Origin: Helopsaltes ochotensis
Lineage: Eukaryota > Chordata > Aves > Passeriformes > Locustellidae
Assembly: GCA_013400155.1 (NCBI GenBank)
Contig: VXBM01000779.1
Location: 93,883-157,882, forward strand
Reading direction: 5' to 3'
Length of the DNA stretch: 64,000 nt
The position numbers and the translations under genes were made by a program. Positions 48,908-60,661 of this stretch are shown piece by piece. The stretch's first letter is position 1, and each line of letters opens with the position of its first letter. Below the pieces are notes generated by a model. The model did no database searches and was not told where the DNA came from. It saw only the letters and a list, made by a program, of their open reading frames with translations.

Positions 48908-51179
48908 TGCTCCTCTGTGTCCCAATCTCCTGGCTCTCCTGAATAAAGTGGCACCGGTTGACACAGATGCCGGATCGGCAGCAGAAGAGCCAAACCTTTC
49001 CCAGTGCTTCCACAATCCCGCTGAACAACCAGAACCAGGAGCTCTCCCTGGGCCAGCTGCAGCTCCCCACCGCAGCTGATGGGCACACACGTCCTTGTGT
49101 AAAGGCTTCTGCTGTTTCAGGAGAATTCTTCTGTAGGCAGAAGAATTCCTCTGTGCCGTTGCTTTTCCCTGCCTCCTCAGCTCGGGAGAGGATTCCAAAT
49201 GGCAGCACCTCTGTGGCCTGTCAAACCTCACCGTGGTCTCATTCCGCATGCAAGCAGTCGGACGTGGTGAACGCAATTAAGTTCATGTTTAAATTGGAAT
49301 GAGAGGTAATTGACGGTGAAAATCTGGGAAATATTTCAGACAAAGAAGCGGTGAGCTTTGCTTTCCCACAAACTTCCTAAGAGCTTAAATGTCACTGTGC
49401 TCCGGGAGACTTCGGGTAAAATGTTATGTTTGAGTCTCAAAAACCAACATGAAAATGGGTATTTGGAAATGGGACTGGTTTTGTTTTCACAATGAAATCC
49501 TCAGCAAACATTACCCTCTCCTCCTTGGATTTGTGTGACAAGTTTCACTGGCTCTAATAAAATGTGTTTATTTCCAGAGAACCCTATCAAGAAAATTCTT
49601 TTGAAATGAGTTGACTTTGGTTATCCTACACTTTTTCATTTTTCATTAACTTGACTTTTAACAGCTGGTGTTTAATGAATAATTACACAGTAATGAAAAA
49701 TACATCTTGCATTTAAAGAAAGCTTTATGCAGATTTGCTAATCAATTTAGACACTGTATCTTATTTGTTTATAGTACATCTCCCAATTGGAGTGTAATTA
49801 TCAAACTTTGCATCTATATTTAACTGTCTAAATTGAAGGAAATAAAACAGAGTTGAAGCAACTAATTGTCACTGTTACCAACCAATTAGCATTCTGAAAG
49901 ATTATTCTGTTAAATCTTTTCCATCCAGTGTAACTCATCTTAAACACCCCTGGGGTTTGGTGTTCTGTCCATACTCTCCAGGTATTTTCAGCTCTAGAAG
50001 CAAATTGTGGAAGAATAGGACTAATAGGTCCCTTCAGCTATGAACATGAAAATTTTAGGCAAAAAAAGTGAAAATACAGATTAATTCCCTGTCTCTTATT
50101 TCTTCTAAAACCTGAGATGGGCTGGAAGGACAGAACATTGTTATATCTTCTTATTAAAAAAAACAAACCAGATATTGCAGTTGATCCAAAGAACTGTTAG
50201 GAAAAAAATACCGCAAGCATGTTTCGTTTTTTGATTTACAGCAAAAGTAAGAAAGTAAAAGAACTTGCACTGTTGCTGCTGTAAAATGTGTGGCTGATAT
50301 TCTACATGACATCGAAAAGCACTTTTAAAAGGTCATTTAGCACATTAAATAAATGTAGCTGGATGAATGTCTGCACCAAGAAATCCGGACAAATTCAGCA
50401 TCATGTTCTAAAGAGCAATAAGCTCTCAATCCCTGGTTACAAAATGAATTTAAATAAAAATAATTGAAAGATTGGGTTTTCTTCCTGTGGTCTGCTATAC
50501 TTGAAAACTACCTTATCTTCCATATTATGAGGGGTTTACAGTCCCTTAAAGTGTTCCGAGGAAGAAAGATTAAACATAAAGAAGGAAAAGCTCCTGCTGT
50601 AACATCAAATGGGACACAGCAGCTGGGTACAGATCTGGAAATCAGTGACTATCTGAAATGACAATAACAGTTGACCTAATGTAGTATTACTCCAAATACA
50701 AATATGCAGATTAAATGAGCCACAAGGGTGACATTTCTCAAAGTCTCCAGGAATGCAGAGCTTCCCAGTAAAAAACAGGAATTTTCTCAGAATACGAATT
50801 CAGAGGAATTCAGAATTCCAGGATTCCCTGGAAAAGACGAAGAGATGTGCTCAGGCTGTGCACCAACCACCAGGCATGGGTGTCACTGATCCACCACAGG
50901 AGAATTGTAGTGACGCCCAGGAGGGGTTGGATCCAGAGGAAAGGACCAAACTGCCCAAACCCCAGAAATCACTGCTGTTGGGTTCTTCCTCCCCACTCTC
51001 CTTTGGGTTGTGCTGGGTTTTCCAAGTGGTAAAAGTTTGGGCAGCAAGCAGCAGGTATGGAAAAAGCATTGGCTGCTCCCTGGAGGCACCGGGCTTGCTG
51101 CCCATGGGGCAGGATTGCTGCTGCACATCAGCTCCTTGTCTTCTTTCCCACGGCAGGGAGCACAGTGGGATTCTTGGGG
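48908..51179. other. Intergenic, repeat-poor
   Basis: Contains the AT-rich candidate block at 49.56-49.96 kb. Frames at 48.9-49.3 kb overlap on both strands without domain features. Confidence 0.6.
49560..49960. promoter_or_regulatory. Candidate conserved regulatory block (AT-rich)
   Basis: A 400-bp AT-rich stretch without recognisable repeats, dense in homeodomain-type cores (TAAT or ATTA in AATAATTACA, GTGTAATTAT, CTAATTGT and CCAATTAGCA). This is the texture of a developmental enhancer, but conservation cannot be judged from one genome. Confidence 0.25.
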
Positions 51180-51250
51180 TTCTTTGCAGGGCCAGGAGCT
51201 GGATTTGATCCTTGTGGGTCCCTTCAACCCTGGATAACTCTCTGATCCTC
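51180..51250 (+). mobile_element. CR1-like 3' end fragment
   Basis: GCCAGGAGCTGGATTTGATC, then CTTGTGGGTCCCTTCAACCC, the same tail type as at 1.5 kb. Confidence 0.55.
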
Positions 51251-51470
51251 CTGGACCCTCCTGCATCACTGCACTCCCAGAAGAGCAAAAGCCAATTTTG
51301 ACCTCTTACCATATCATAAACCACGGAAAACTCTGACCGTGTCACTTTTAAAGCAGGTGTGTGAAATAGTCTTGAGGTCAGCAACTTTGGAGCTGCCTGC
51401 AGGGTGTTTCCAAGAAGTGGGAAGGTGTTGGGGAAACACAGTGCTCCACTCAGCTCCTGTAGCACAGGAC

Positions 51471-51803
51471 TGTGGGCCTGATATTTCTGAGTCTGATATT
51501 TTAGCCTGCTAGCAGCTGCTAACTTTTCCCAAGAGAAAAAGATCTCAAGAAAGCTTCTTCTCAAAACAGTCTTAACAAACAACTATCCTTTCTCAAAACA
51601 ATCTTTCTCCAGGTGGTGTTTTGGCCTTCTAGTTCTGTTTCTTCAGTTTAATGGGATTAGAGAGGTGTCGTTCCTATTCACCAATCATTTTAAGTCTGTG
51701 TCAAAACACCTTATAAAAGGTAGTGAGAATAAAGCCTTCTCTGTGCTCTTTGCCTTCTGAAATATTTGGAGTCACTCATCTTTTTTCGTGTCCTACAACG
51801 ACA
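51471..51803 (+). mobile_element. Solo LTR, family B (333 bp), with exact 6-bp target duplication
   Basis: It runs from TGTGGGCCTG to CAACGACA (TG...CA). The flanking CAGGAC at 51465-51470 and 51804-51809 is identical. Promoter signals are in order: CCAAT at 51681, TATAAAAG at 51712 and AATAAA at 51728. A 6-bp duplication is characteristic of class II (ERVK/alpharetrovirus-like) elements. The exact duplication suggests a relatively young insertion. No internal region remains. Confidence 0.85.
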
Positions 51804-51809
51804 CAGGAC

Positions 51810-54800
51810 AGGTGTTTCGTGCCATCAAATAAAACCACTCCATAGGAGCTAAATAAATCCTGTGTGTGCAGTATGAATGTGGGATGTAGTGGGCAGAAAT
51901 CCCTTCTCTTATTTATGAGTTGCCACTTTTGGCTGAAGACACGTGCAGTGCAGTAGGGGTGGCTGTTGTGGGACAACTGGGGACAGAGCAGCCCAGAGAG
52001 ATCAGGATTGATCCAGATGGATCTGGATTTGGAAAGAGGAGGGGAGATGTGGGAATGGCAAGTGGTGAACCTCTTGGCTGCCTGTTTCCCTGGTTGCTCT
52101 CTCAGTGAAAAGTCACTTCAGGGAGGAAATCTAACAGTTTGTGGCACTCTGCCCACAGGGAGCAGCTTCTGGGGATGGGGAAAATGTCAATTCCCTGTGA
52201 AGGACTCGTTAACTCTTCTCCAGGAGGGAGGAGTGTTAATTGCTAATGAGAGCAGGGCTGTGAGCAAACCTCACAGTGCATTTTGCTTGCACCACCTTTT
52301 GCAGATTTGCTAGAGGCTCTTCTGCCTCCTCTGCAAGCACGGAGCCTCTGCTCAGGATGGGGGAGAGGTGCCAGAAGTCTCCTTGTCTGACCCGGGGTGA
52401 GGTCAAGCCCAGCCCCCAGGACCCTCCCTGGGGCAAACCTGCCTCCAGCTCTGCAGAGGACCGAGGGGAGACGTGCCAGTCCCACCAGCAGAAATGAGAT
52501 GCCTTCAGAGATACTGAATGGGTACTGTTGGCTTTAGCCAGGCATTTTTTCCCACCCAGACTCATCCCACTTGGTGTTTATTAGCTCCGAGCTCTTGTGC
52601 TACACCTTGGTTATGGAAAGCGAGCACAAAAATGGAGAAATCGGGTGGAAAGTTCCACCTTGCCCATGGCAGCGTCTTGGAACTGGGTGATCCTTCAGGT
52701 CCCTTCCTACACAAACTTCTCTGTGATTCCAAGGTAGGATCCGATCCTGTGGAACCGTGTCCCAGGCTCATCTATTCACACAAAGGATGGAAAAGCCCTT
52801 TTTTGGCCTCAGAACATAGAGGTGCCTCACGAAGCCCTCACTTGTTGTTCTTGTTCCTTGAGAATATACAGGGGAAAAAAGGAGAATTAGACCACGGTTT
52901 GCTGCTGGTATTTGTGGCGAGCCACAGACTTCAGTGTGCAAGATCAACCCTGTCAGGCTTGTTGGATTGTGAAATCCAGATAATATCCTAGCAAGAGCCA
53001 TCAAAACAGCTCTAACTGCGCCGTGATTTGATTGTGCCATGAGGACTACGTGAGAGAACAACCTCTGTGCTCAGGGGACACAAGAGCAGGGAGGAATCTG
53101 CCCTCCAAACCCAAACCCAAGCCAAGTGCAGAGGCAGTAAATCAGCCCGGAGCCATAGGGAGGATATAATGAGGCAGGAACTCCAAAATCTGGTCATTCT
53201 CTGTGAGCACTCTGGCAAAATCACCCTGCAGCCAGCCAGCTGAGGTGATGTGAGTGGGATTCTGAGGTGTATGAGTAAGTTCTAATCAATATTGCTTTAA
53301 ATCTACCAGGTTAAACATTTCTGCACAAAGCTTGTTTTGTTCATGCATCCTCCTCACTCAGAAATGTATTTTAAGCAGACACACTCCATTTTTAAAGACT
53401 TCTATAATAATTTATGTGCCACAAAAGGGAGAGATTGCCAAAAGGGTGAATCATTTTTATCTTGTTTGGAAATGTTATAGAGGTAAGTGTGAAGTTATGA
53501 AGTATTACAACACTGTTATGTGTCAGAAGCTTGATGCAGATGAGACTTAATGGGAAACTGGTGCTAATAGTGTGGTAATTGCCAAAATAGATGAAAGGCT
53601 CAGAGCTGGCTGCAGCAGGAACAGAGGAGAAGCCTGTCAGAGGGGAATCAGACACACAAATCCCGCTGAAACGCAGCGGATTTCGGATGTCTGATTCTGC
53701 TGCAGCTCCAATAAAAATCCCGGCCTCAGCAAAGAGAGAGGTGATGGATCTTTTACTCTGGCAAGGTGTGGGATTTGGGGTTGGTGCCATTGCAGTGGGA
53801 GCCGTGACAGCTCTGATTCCTGCAGGAATCTGGAGGAGCTGCTGGGAAAACGTCAGGGGCAACCAAGATATTTCCCTTCCTGCAGAGCCCACTTTGGGGT
53901 GGGGAGGGGCAGCTTCCCAGAGGTTATCTGAGCCCCTCAGGAGTTATCTGAGCACAGGTGTCAGAACCCAGCCCTGAAAGAGGTAGCAAGAGGTTCAGGG
54001 AGAGCAAAGGGCTTTAGTGGTGAGGGCAGCATCTCCTTGCCTTGATTCTCCCCCACCTCTGTTTCATTTAGAGGGAAATCGTTATTACCTCTGGGATTGT
54101 TCAGGAAAACTCTTGGAGGCCTGAGCTGTCATGCAAAGCACAGGGGGAAAGCCACAATCATCAGGAAATCCCTCAAACCAGAGGATCTCTCATCTTTCAT
54201 CCAGAGCTCCAGGGCAAGGAAAAAGCCTCCCAATGGCAGGGGACACCGCAGTAAATTGACCTGCTGAAAGCTGGTGACTTCCATGCCCATCCTAAAAAAG
54301 GCTCAGTGTTGCTTAGCTTGTTTTCCTCTCATGCTTTCACTCGATTCCATCAGGTTCTGTGTGCAAAGAGCGCTGCCAGATGATATTTACTGACTCAAAT
54401 GCAGGCCCCTAGTGCCATTCTCACCCCTGATGGTGACTGAGACCTCCTCTGGGGCTGTGCAGGGGTCGGGGGACAGCTCAGGTGGCAGCAGAGAACAGCT
54501 TGGAAGGACTGAAGCAGCACAAGAGCGTCGTTTGGGCACCCAAATTGCTCTCCTAGTTTGAAAATAAAATAAAACAGGGTAATTTTTGCAAGGAGAAGAC
54601 TCTTGCTGAGTTACCAAGGCAATGCCAACCCCCTGGATAACTCTGGAAGCAGCAGCAGCAGCGAGTTGGTGCAGGGTGAAGCTGCACAAGTGCCTCAGCC
54701 AGGGGAGGGACAGAGCTCCGTGCTCATGGATTTGATTCTCGTGCTGCAGCTTCTCTTCCCCTCACACACGATCCCTTAGAGCCCCCTTCACCTTCTCCCT

Positions 54801-54961
54801 GGCCGTTTGGGGAGGCCACAGAAATCCAGTGTTTATTCCTTTGTGCAGCAATCCAGTGAGTCAGGTCTGCCAGGCCGAGCAAGATCAGAAGCAAAAATAA
54901 TGAAGGAGAAAGTGAAACCCACCAAACTGGGAATAAATCCCATCCAAAAACACATGGGGAT
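51810..54961. other. Intergenic, one diverged CR1 tail
   Basis: Unique sequence. A short direct repeat, GTTATCTGAGC, occurs twice near 53922-53952. No gene supported. Confidence 0.6.
52640..52735 (+). mobile_element. Diverged CR1 3' end fragment
   Basis: GGAAAGTTCCACCTTGCCCA, TGGCAGCG, GATCCTTCAGGTCCCTTCC and TTCTCTGTGATTCC are in CR1 tail order. Confidence 0.6.
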
Positions 54962-55290
54962 TTTTTTAAATGTTTGTGGGTTTAGGGGATATTTGTTGTT
55001 GTTTTGTTTTGGGTTTTGTTTGTTTGTTTTTTGTTTTCTTTTTGTGTGTGTGTGTGGTTTTGTTTGTGGTTTTGTTTGTTTTGATTTTTTTGGTTTTTTG
55101 TGGGGTTTTTTGTTTGATTTTTTTTGGTTTTTGTGGGGGGTTTTTTGGGTTTTTTGGGTGTTTTTTTGTTTCTTTTTTGGAGGTTTTTTGTTTGTTTTGG
55201 GGGGGATTTTTGATTGTTTTTTGTTGTTGTTTGTTGTTTTGCTTTGTTTTGTTTTGTTTTGCTTTGTTTTGCTTTGTTTTGTTCTGTTTA
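54962..55290. repeat. Strand-asymmetric G/T-rich low-complexity tract (about 330 bp)
   Basis: The plus strand here is almost only G and T: TTGTT, GTTTT and TGTGTG units, GGGG runs near 55135-55205 and a GTTTTGCTTTGTTTT repeat near 55240. A and C are nearly absent. The long Phe/Cys/Val/Gly-rich frames across it are artefacts of composition. Confidence 0.92.
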
Positions 55291-55598
55291 AACCCATCAC
55301 AATGTTGAAGTTGAATACCCAGCAGTGCAGTGATGCTCTCAGGTTTTTAAGAACACATGATGCCAGCTGTTTCAGGATTGTATCCCAGCATTATTGTTAT
55401 TTAATAAGCTCCCTCAGCCAGAGCATTCACAAACAAATAAACAAACAGATTTAGGGCAGAAACAACCCCCCTAAAAGGATGTGCTCCATTTGCTCTGGTC
55501 AGGTGTTGCTCATAGTAGAAGTATCATGGAGTGACTCAAAGTGCAGCAGGAAGGTTGAATGCACAGGGCAGAGATTCCCAGCTGGACAGACACTGGAA

Positions 55599-55694
55599 TC
55601 ACATCCTCCCCAGTTAGTTATCACATCCTCTCCAGTTAGTTATCACATCCTCCCCAGTTATCACATCCTCTCCAGTTATCACATCCTCTCCAAT
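55599..55694. repeat. Short minisatellite, about five units of 18-22 bp
   Basis: Unit TCACATCCTCTCCAGTTA, with or without an extra GTTA, repeated in tandem. Two units carry CCCC for CTCC. Confidence 0.9.
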
Positions 55695-55822
55695 TAACTG
55701 GGCAAGGGAGGAAGCAGCCCAGGGACGGCCTCTGCCAGCAGCAGGGCTTGAAGAGCATTCCAGCGCCTGTCTTTGGGGAAGGGAGCATTCCCTTGGAAGA
55801 ATCCCCTCTCCAAGTGACAGGT

Positions 55823-56172
55823 GTGATGGTTCTGGCTTCTTTTTTTTCTTGCCAAGGTTGGGATTAATACACAGGAAATGCAGGTTTTGAGTTGGGACTT
55901 GGATGTTTATTATTTCTTATCTATTTACAGGCTCATGAGCCGTGAGCTCTACCTAGCGAGTTAGAGACAAGAGGTAAAATGGAGTGCTTCTAACTCTTTC
56001 CAAGGTTGTTTATGTGATAATCTTCCAATAAAGAGGTGACACCTATATTATTTATACTTTTGACCCAGTAATGACCATCCAAGGCCTGCAATGCAGACCT
56101 TTTTCACCCAATTACAGAAAACCACCCAAACCCATGAAGAAGGAGGAAGAAGAAGGTGAAGAAGAAGGACTC
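55823..56172 (-). mobile_element. LTR-like element, family C, minus strand
   Basis: Read on the minus strand it starts TGTCAGAGTCC, has a TATA box (GTATAAATA, plus-strand 56051-56057), an AATAAA (plus-strand TTTATT at 55906-55911) and ends CATCACA. A CT/GAA-rich pyrimidine stretch lies at the 5' end (GAAGAAGGAGGAAGAAGAAG on the plus strand). No target duplication was found, so the ends may be off; related sequence may extend to about 56290. Confidence 0.5.
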
Positions 56173-57262
56173 TGACAATGCCCAAAGCCCTCCAATTTGA
56201 CTCACAGTTTTTACTATATAATAAAATCTTAAATCTAAGTTTTACACCCTGTGAGAGCACACAATACTCTCCAAACTACACACCCACAACCCCAGTGCCA
56301 TCGCTCAATCCCAGGAGCCTGCCCCAAGGCCTCAAGTCAAATGTGGTGCTTGCTTGAGGGTCAGCACCTTTTAACACAGAAAGCCCGAAATTCTCAGCCT
56401 CCAGGGTTCCAACAGACGGGCACAATATTTGCTCATCAGCAAATGGTGCCTGTAAGAAGCTCAGCTGGCTGCCCTGTGCTCCGGCCGCTTCGGGAAAGCC
56501 TCCCTGGCAGGGCGCTCTGCTTGCCGGGGTTGCCAGCCCAGCCGCTCCTTCCCGCTGCTGGCTCCTTTCCACGGATTTGCTTGCTCGTTTCCATCCCAGT
56601 TAGCTCTGTGTAGCCTGGAGGAAGTGAACTAGATTCCCTTTCTGGGGCATCATCGAAAGAAATGTTTACGGGACGGCAGACGGTCGCATCTGCGCGGATC
56701 TGGTGGCAGCACATGTGCGCTGCGGCGGCTGGCAGAGATTTGGCTTTTCCCTGAGAGCACAGGGGGAAAAACGCATCCAGTGCCCCCCACCCCAAGCCCA
56801 GGATCACTGCACAAGCCCTGGCATAAGCACCTTCTGTCTGCTTGGAAACAAAAGCATTTGAACTGGGACTAATTTAAGTTTATGAATCCCAGGATACCAT
56901 TTAAATCATGTCTCGAAACAATCTTCCTCTGAAACAGTCTTCATCAGTCTTCCTCCATCAGCTGCCAGATTATCAACTGCCATAGGAAAGAGAAGTTTGT
57001 ATCTGCTTGGAGCAGATGTGTCAGCCAGAATATTAAAATATTCAAAGTCATATCCAGTTAACATGTGTATTTCCTGAGGCAGAAAACATTTTTCCTGTTT
57101 CATAAAGCACCAAATCGACTCTCAGCAATCAAACTTCACTGTCAGAAATAAGACTTCATTTTCCATCGCTTGATTTCCTAATATAGTTTTCCAAACAGTC
57201 TCTCCTTTAGAGCAGATATGATGCCTGACAACAACTCAGTCCAATGCCATGCCAGGTAAAGC
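56173..57262. other. Intergenic between LTRs
   Basis: The first 120 bp may still belong to the 55.8 kb LTR element. Scattered CpG at 56.48-56.72 kb. No gene supported. Confidence 0.55.
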
Positions 57263-57268
57263 CAAGCT

Positions 57269-57559
57269 TGTCGTGATAAGACACAGAAATGGATGACACA
57301 CGCTGAGATGTCCAAGGCAAAGAAGGGATCTTTATTTACAAAACCTCAACATTTATAGAATTCCAAAAGGGACTATGGACTGGAGGATGAAATTGCCACC
57401 TCTTCAACCACACTGGTCAAACCAACAGTCCATCAATTCTCTTTTCCTCCATAAAAGAATGAAAAACAATTTATTATTTACATTAAGTGCGTGAGAAACA
57501 CCATTACAGAAATGTAAACATCAGAAGGCTTAGAAAAACTTGAGAGGAACGGGGTGACA
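57269..57559 (-). mobile_element. LTR family A, copy 6
   Basis: The minus-strand copy has TATAAA and AATAAA (seen as TTTATAG near 57353 and TTTATTT near 57332 on the plus strand) and the full core. It groups with the 48.6 kb copy (shared AGCCTTCTGATGTTTACATTT). The left end (TGTCGTG) is clear; the right end is less certain, and the flanks CCAAGCT and TCAGGCT match only loosely. Confidence 0.7.
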
Positions 57560-60007
57560 TCAGGCTGGCTTAGTGCTGGAACATTCTCATGGGAACAATT
57601 CCTCTTTTCTGAAATTCCCAGCCAAACTGGCCAAAGAGATAGGCACATGCCAAAGTGGAAGCATTCACCCGCATTCATAGGTTTGAATCATATCAAAGTT
57701 GTATTTTTCCTTATGCACCCCCTGGGTTTAATAATAACTTTAACGAATTTATCTTTCACAATATTTGACTTTTCATCAGTAAGACTTTGGTGGGGGCTGG
57801 GGGACATGCTCAGCTTCCTGGTGGTGCCAGCAAACTGTTCCCTCCTGTGGGGTACAACAATGATCAGGGATTCACAGACACACATCCCAGGGAGGTTAGA
57901 CGTTGGATTTCCACACCTAGAAAGGAAATCACTAATTAGTGCCAAGGGCAGTAAGTTAATGACCTCTGGAGGTCTCCACCCAAGGCTGGTGACACAGAGG
58001 GGGTAACAGGAGACACCACCAGCACAGCCTTCCACGTGGGGTGTGTGAGAGACCTGGGAACTGAGCAGCCACATCGTCTCCTCTGGGGATAAACAGGGAG
58101 AAATGTGGGAATGGATCTGGTGGGAAAAGGAGGCAGGTAAATGTGTCATATATGAGGGGCAGTGAAATTGGGGAAAAGTCACTTTAGCAGACAGACTTTA
58201 GGCTTTGCTAGGATGCAGCATTCCCACCTTTCTGCTGGTAATACTCAACTCTTCGCCTTTCCTCCCACCAAGAAATCCATTGGTCTTTGACCGCACGTGA
58301 AGGTTTATTTTATTTCTAAATCAGCTGGAGTGTAAGCTTTCCAAAAGGGTTTATTTCCATGCATTCAGCGTTAGAATGCAATTCCTCTCACCAGGATTTT
58401 TACAACGCTGTTTGCTTTGTGTTTTGTTTTATTTATTGAAGTTATGTGCGGTTTATTCCACCTGTGCTCTATTGGAAGAGCAGCACTGCTAACTGAGAGC
58501 CTGTTTCCACTTTTACTGGAAAGGCTTTTCTGAATATTACCTTTGGATTGGCAAATTTTCAGTAATTTGCACTCTCAGCAATGCATTGCTATGAAAATTG
58601 GATTTGGGCAATGGGCACTCCCTGAGCTCCTTTCCTTTCAGTGTAATGGTTTTAGCTGGAAGTTGAGCATACATCATCCTCCCAGCCACTGCTTTCTGCT
58701 CAGCACCAGCTGCAGATTTGGGGTCCCAGTCTTTTAACCCTTATTCATGGGAAAACACCATCACTCTGATTGACCTGCAGAGCTGGAGTTTAAGCCTCCT
58801 GTAAGAGACCGCTGTGAAAATTAGGGAATAATTTTATTGTGCTTAGGTCACAACATGACCCCCCCCTTTTTTTTTTTTTTTTTTTTTCAAATTACTGCTC
58901 CACGGTAAAAACCACTCAATGATTTTTTGGGGGGTTTTCTTTCTGTTCTTGATTCCCAAATTTGTATGTCTGAAAAGTATCCAGATATGTGAAAGATGGC
59001 TTCAGATAAAAAAGGAAAAAGATAGAAAAGGAGTGGGGGATGTTGATTTCAAATCCTAAAAGGATGGATAAATGCAAAATAATTTCTCCATTCCCACACC
59101 ACCGAATACCCAGGAATAAAACTCCTCATGGATCCCATGCTGTCACTAAAGGAAAGATCAGAGAGGCGTGTCCGTCTTACCTGAACCCATTTAAAAGTGG
59201 AATTTATCTCTTTAGGCAGCTGAAAGAAAGAAATTGTTGCAAATTATGTTTTTTCAGCTGTCCCCTGCCTTTGGATGTGGTGATATTATTGCTGCTCCAA
59301 GTCATGGAGCCTGAAGATCCAGGACAACTAGTTCAGCTTTTCAAGTCTTTCACAGCAGTGAGATGTTTTTCTGCCTTAGATTTAATAAGATTAATTAATC
59401 TTGGTAGTCATCCCTCAGGAAATATTTGTTAGGAAAAACAAAGAAAAATAACTATGTCCACTTCTGTGGGGAAAGTTCTTCCTGTAAACAAACACACTTG
59501 CAAGTAACAGAACTTAATTACTTCTCCCAAAGCCTCTGAAATCCTTGCTTTATCCTTCTGCATAAAGCCTCGCTGCTTACAGTAATTTGCAAGAGCTCTG
59601 AAGACCTAATTCTGCACACTCCAATTAATAATATTCTAGAGAGACAGAAGATATAAACAGTTTTTCTAAATTAATACTCATGCTTCTCTTCAAGCTTTTA
59701 ATCAAAGAAGACAGCATGACACCTCCTGAGGCTTGTATGCCATTGTGTTGCCAGTAACATTATATTGTTCTAGTCAAAATGTATTTTATTCCCCTATTCT
59801 CATGGTGTTTTCAGCTCCTTATAAATTGCTTCTAGTTATTAGTTTTGTCTGTGGTTGGTCTTCAGCTGGGGAGGATGATTGGGCTTTGGAATGGGGTTTT
59901 ATCCTACATATTTTTTCATCATTGCTGTAAATTATTTTTTATCAAGGATCTATTCCATGTGCATTTCCAGGGTAAAATGCCTGTTTTATTTATATCCCTG
60001 TGGATAT
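57560..60007. other. Intergenic, no recognised gene
   Basis: Unique AT-rich sequence with the C/T tract at 58.86 kb. Frames up to 164 codons have no recognisable features. Confidence 0.6.
58859..58888. repeat. C run followed by T run
   Basis: About eight or nine C followed by about twenty T, a homopyrimidine tract of about 30 bases. Confidence 0.85.
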
Positions 60008-60661
60008 TGTTGTAGCCACGTGTCTTGGCTTGGGAAGACAGGTGTCTGCTAAGGGAACCAGGAGCCTCCCTTGAAGATGTAAACCCCCGCCCTCTGAATT
60101 ATTATAATTTTTAAATTAAGGGGTTCTCGGGCAAAGATATGGGAATAGGAATAACAGTTCTTTACCAGGAAAATTAAAATAAAAATGTAGTAGTACAAAA
60201 AAAGCAAACAAACAAAAAGGAAAACACTGACAGAGTCAGAGCACAGCCTGACACCCTGTTGGTCAGGGTGTGGGGACCAGTCCAATCAAGCCCTCCTGCA
60301 GTGACAGATGTGGCTCTGCTGGAGCAATGATCCTGTAGAAGGGTGGAGTTTCCTCTGAAGGTCCAGTGGTGGTGAAATGGGTTCAGTTTTCCTCTGGGAA
60401 TCCAGTGCCAACAGGCTGTGCTGGCGTTCTGAATGTCAGCTTTTATCCAGGTGGGAATGCTGGGCTCCTCCCCCTGGGTGGAGCATCTCCCATGGGATGA
60501 TGGAATTGTATCAGCCCTGCAGTGAGCCTCGGTGGCCCATGAACAGCAGATATCCCCTGCAGGGAGGATGGGTTTGGAAGAAATAAAGAACACTGCTCCT
60601 CCTGGTTTTAACAGAATACACACTTTTGGTCACATCTAGCATTGCAACCTAAAACACCACA
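60008..60661 (-). mobile_element. Large LTR of an endogenous retrovirus (about 650 bp)
   Basis: The termini read TGTTGTAGCC on the left and AACACCACA on the right (plus strand), so either orientation begins TG and ends CA. I recognise the overall sequence (the block beginning CACGTGTCTTGGCTTGGGAA, and CCTGACACCCTGTTGGTCAG) as a high-copy songbird LTR type. Minus orientation is favoured by GGATAAAAGC and by an adjoining minus-strand frame; an AATAAA on the plus strand near 60583 argues the other way. Orientation is therefore tentative. Confidence 0.6.

Noticed and set aside
50851..51582. 243-codon minus-strand frame at 51 kb
   Set aside because: It crosses a CR1 tail and part of a solo LTR, so it is a composite of unrelated sequence. 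No domain is visible.
54807..55454. 215-codon plus-strand frame and the Lys/Thr/Asn-rich minus-strand frame
   Set aside because: Products of the G/T-only low-complexity tract.
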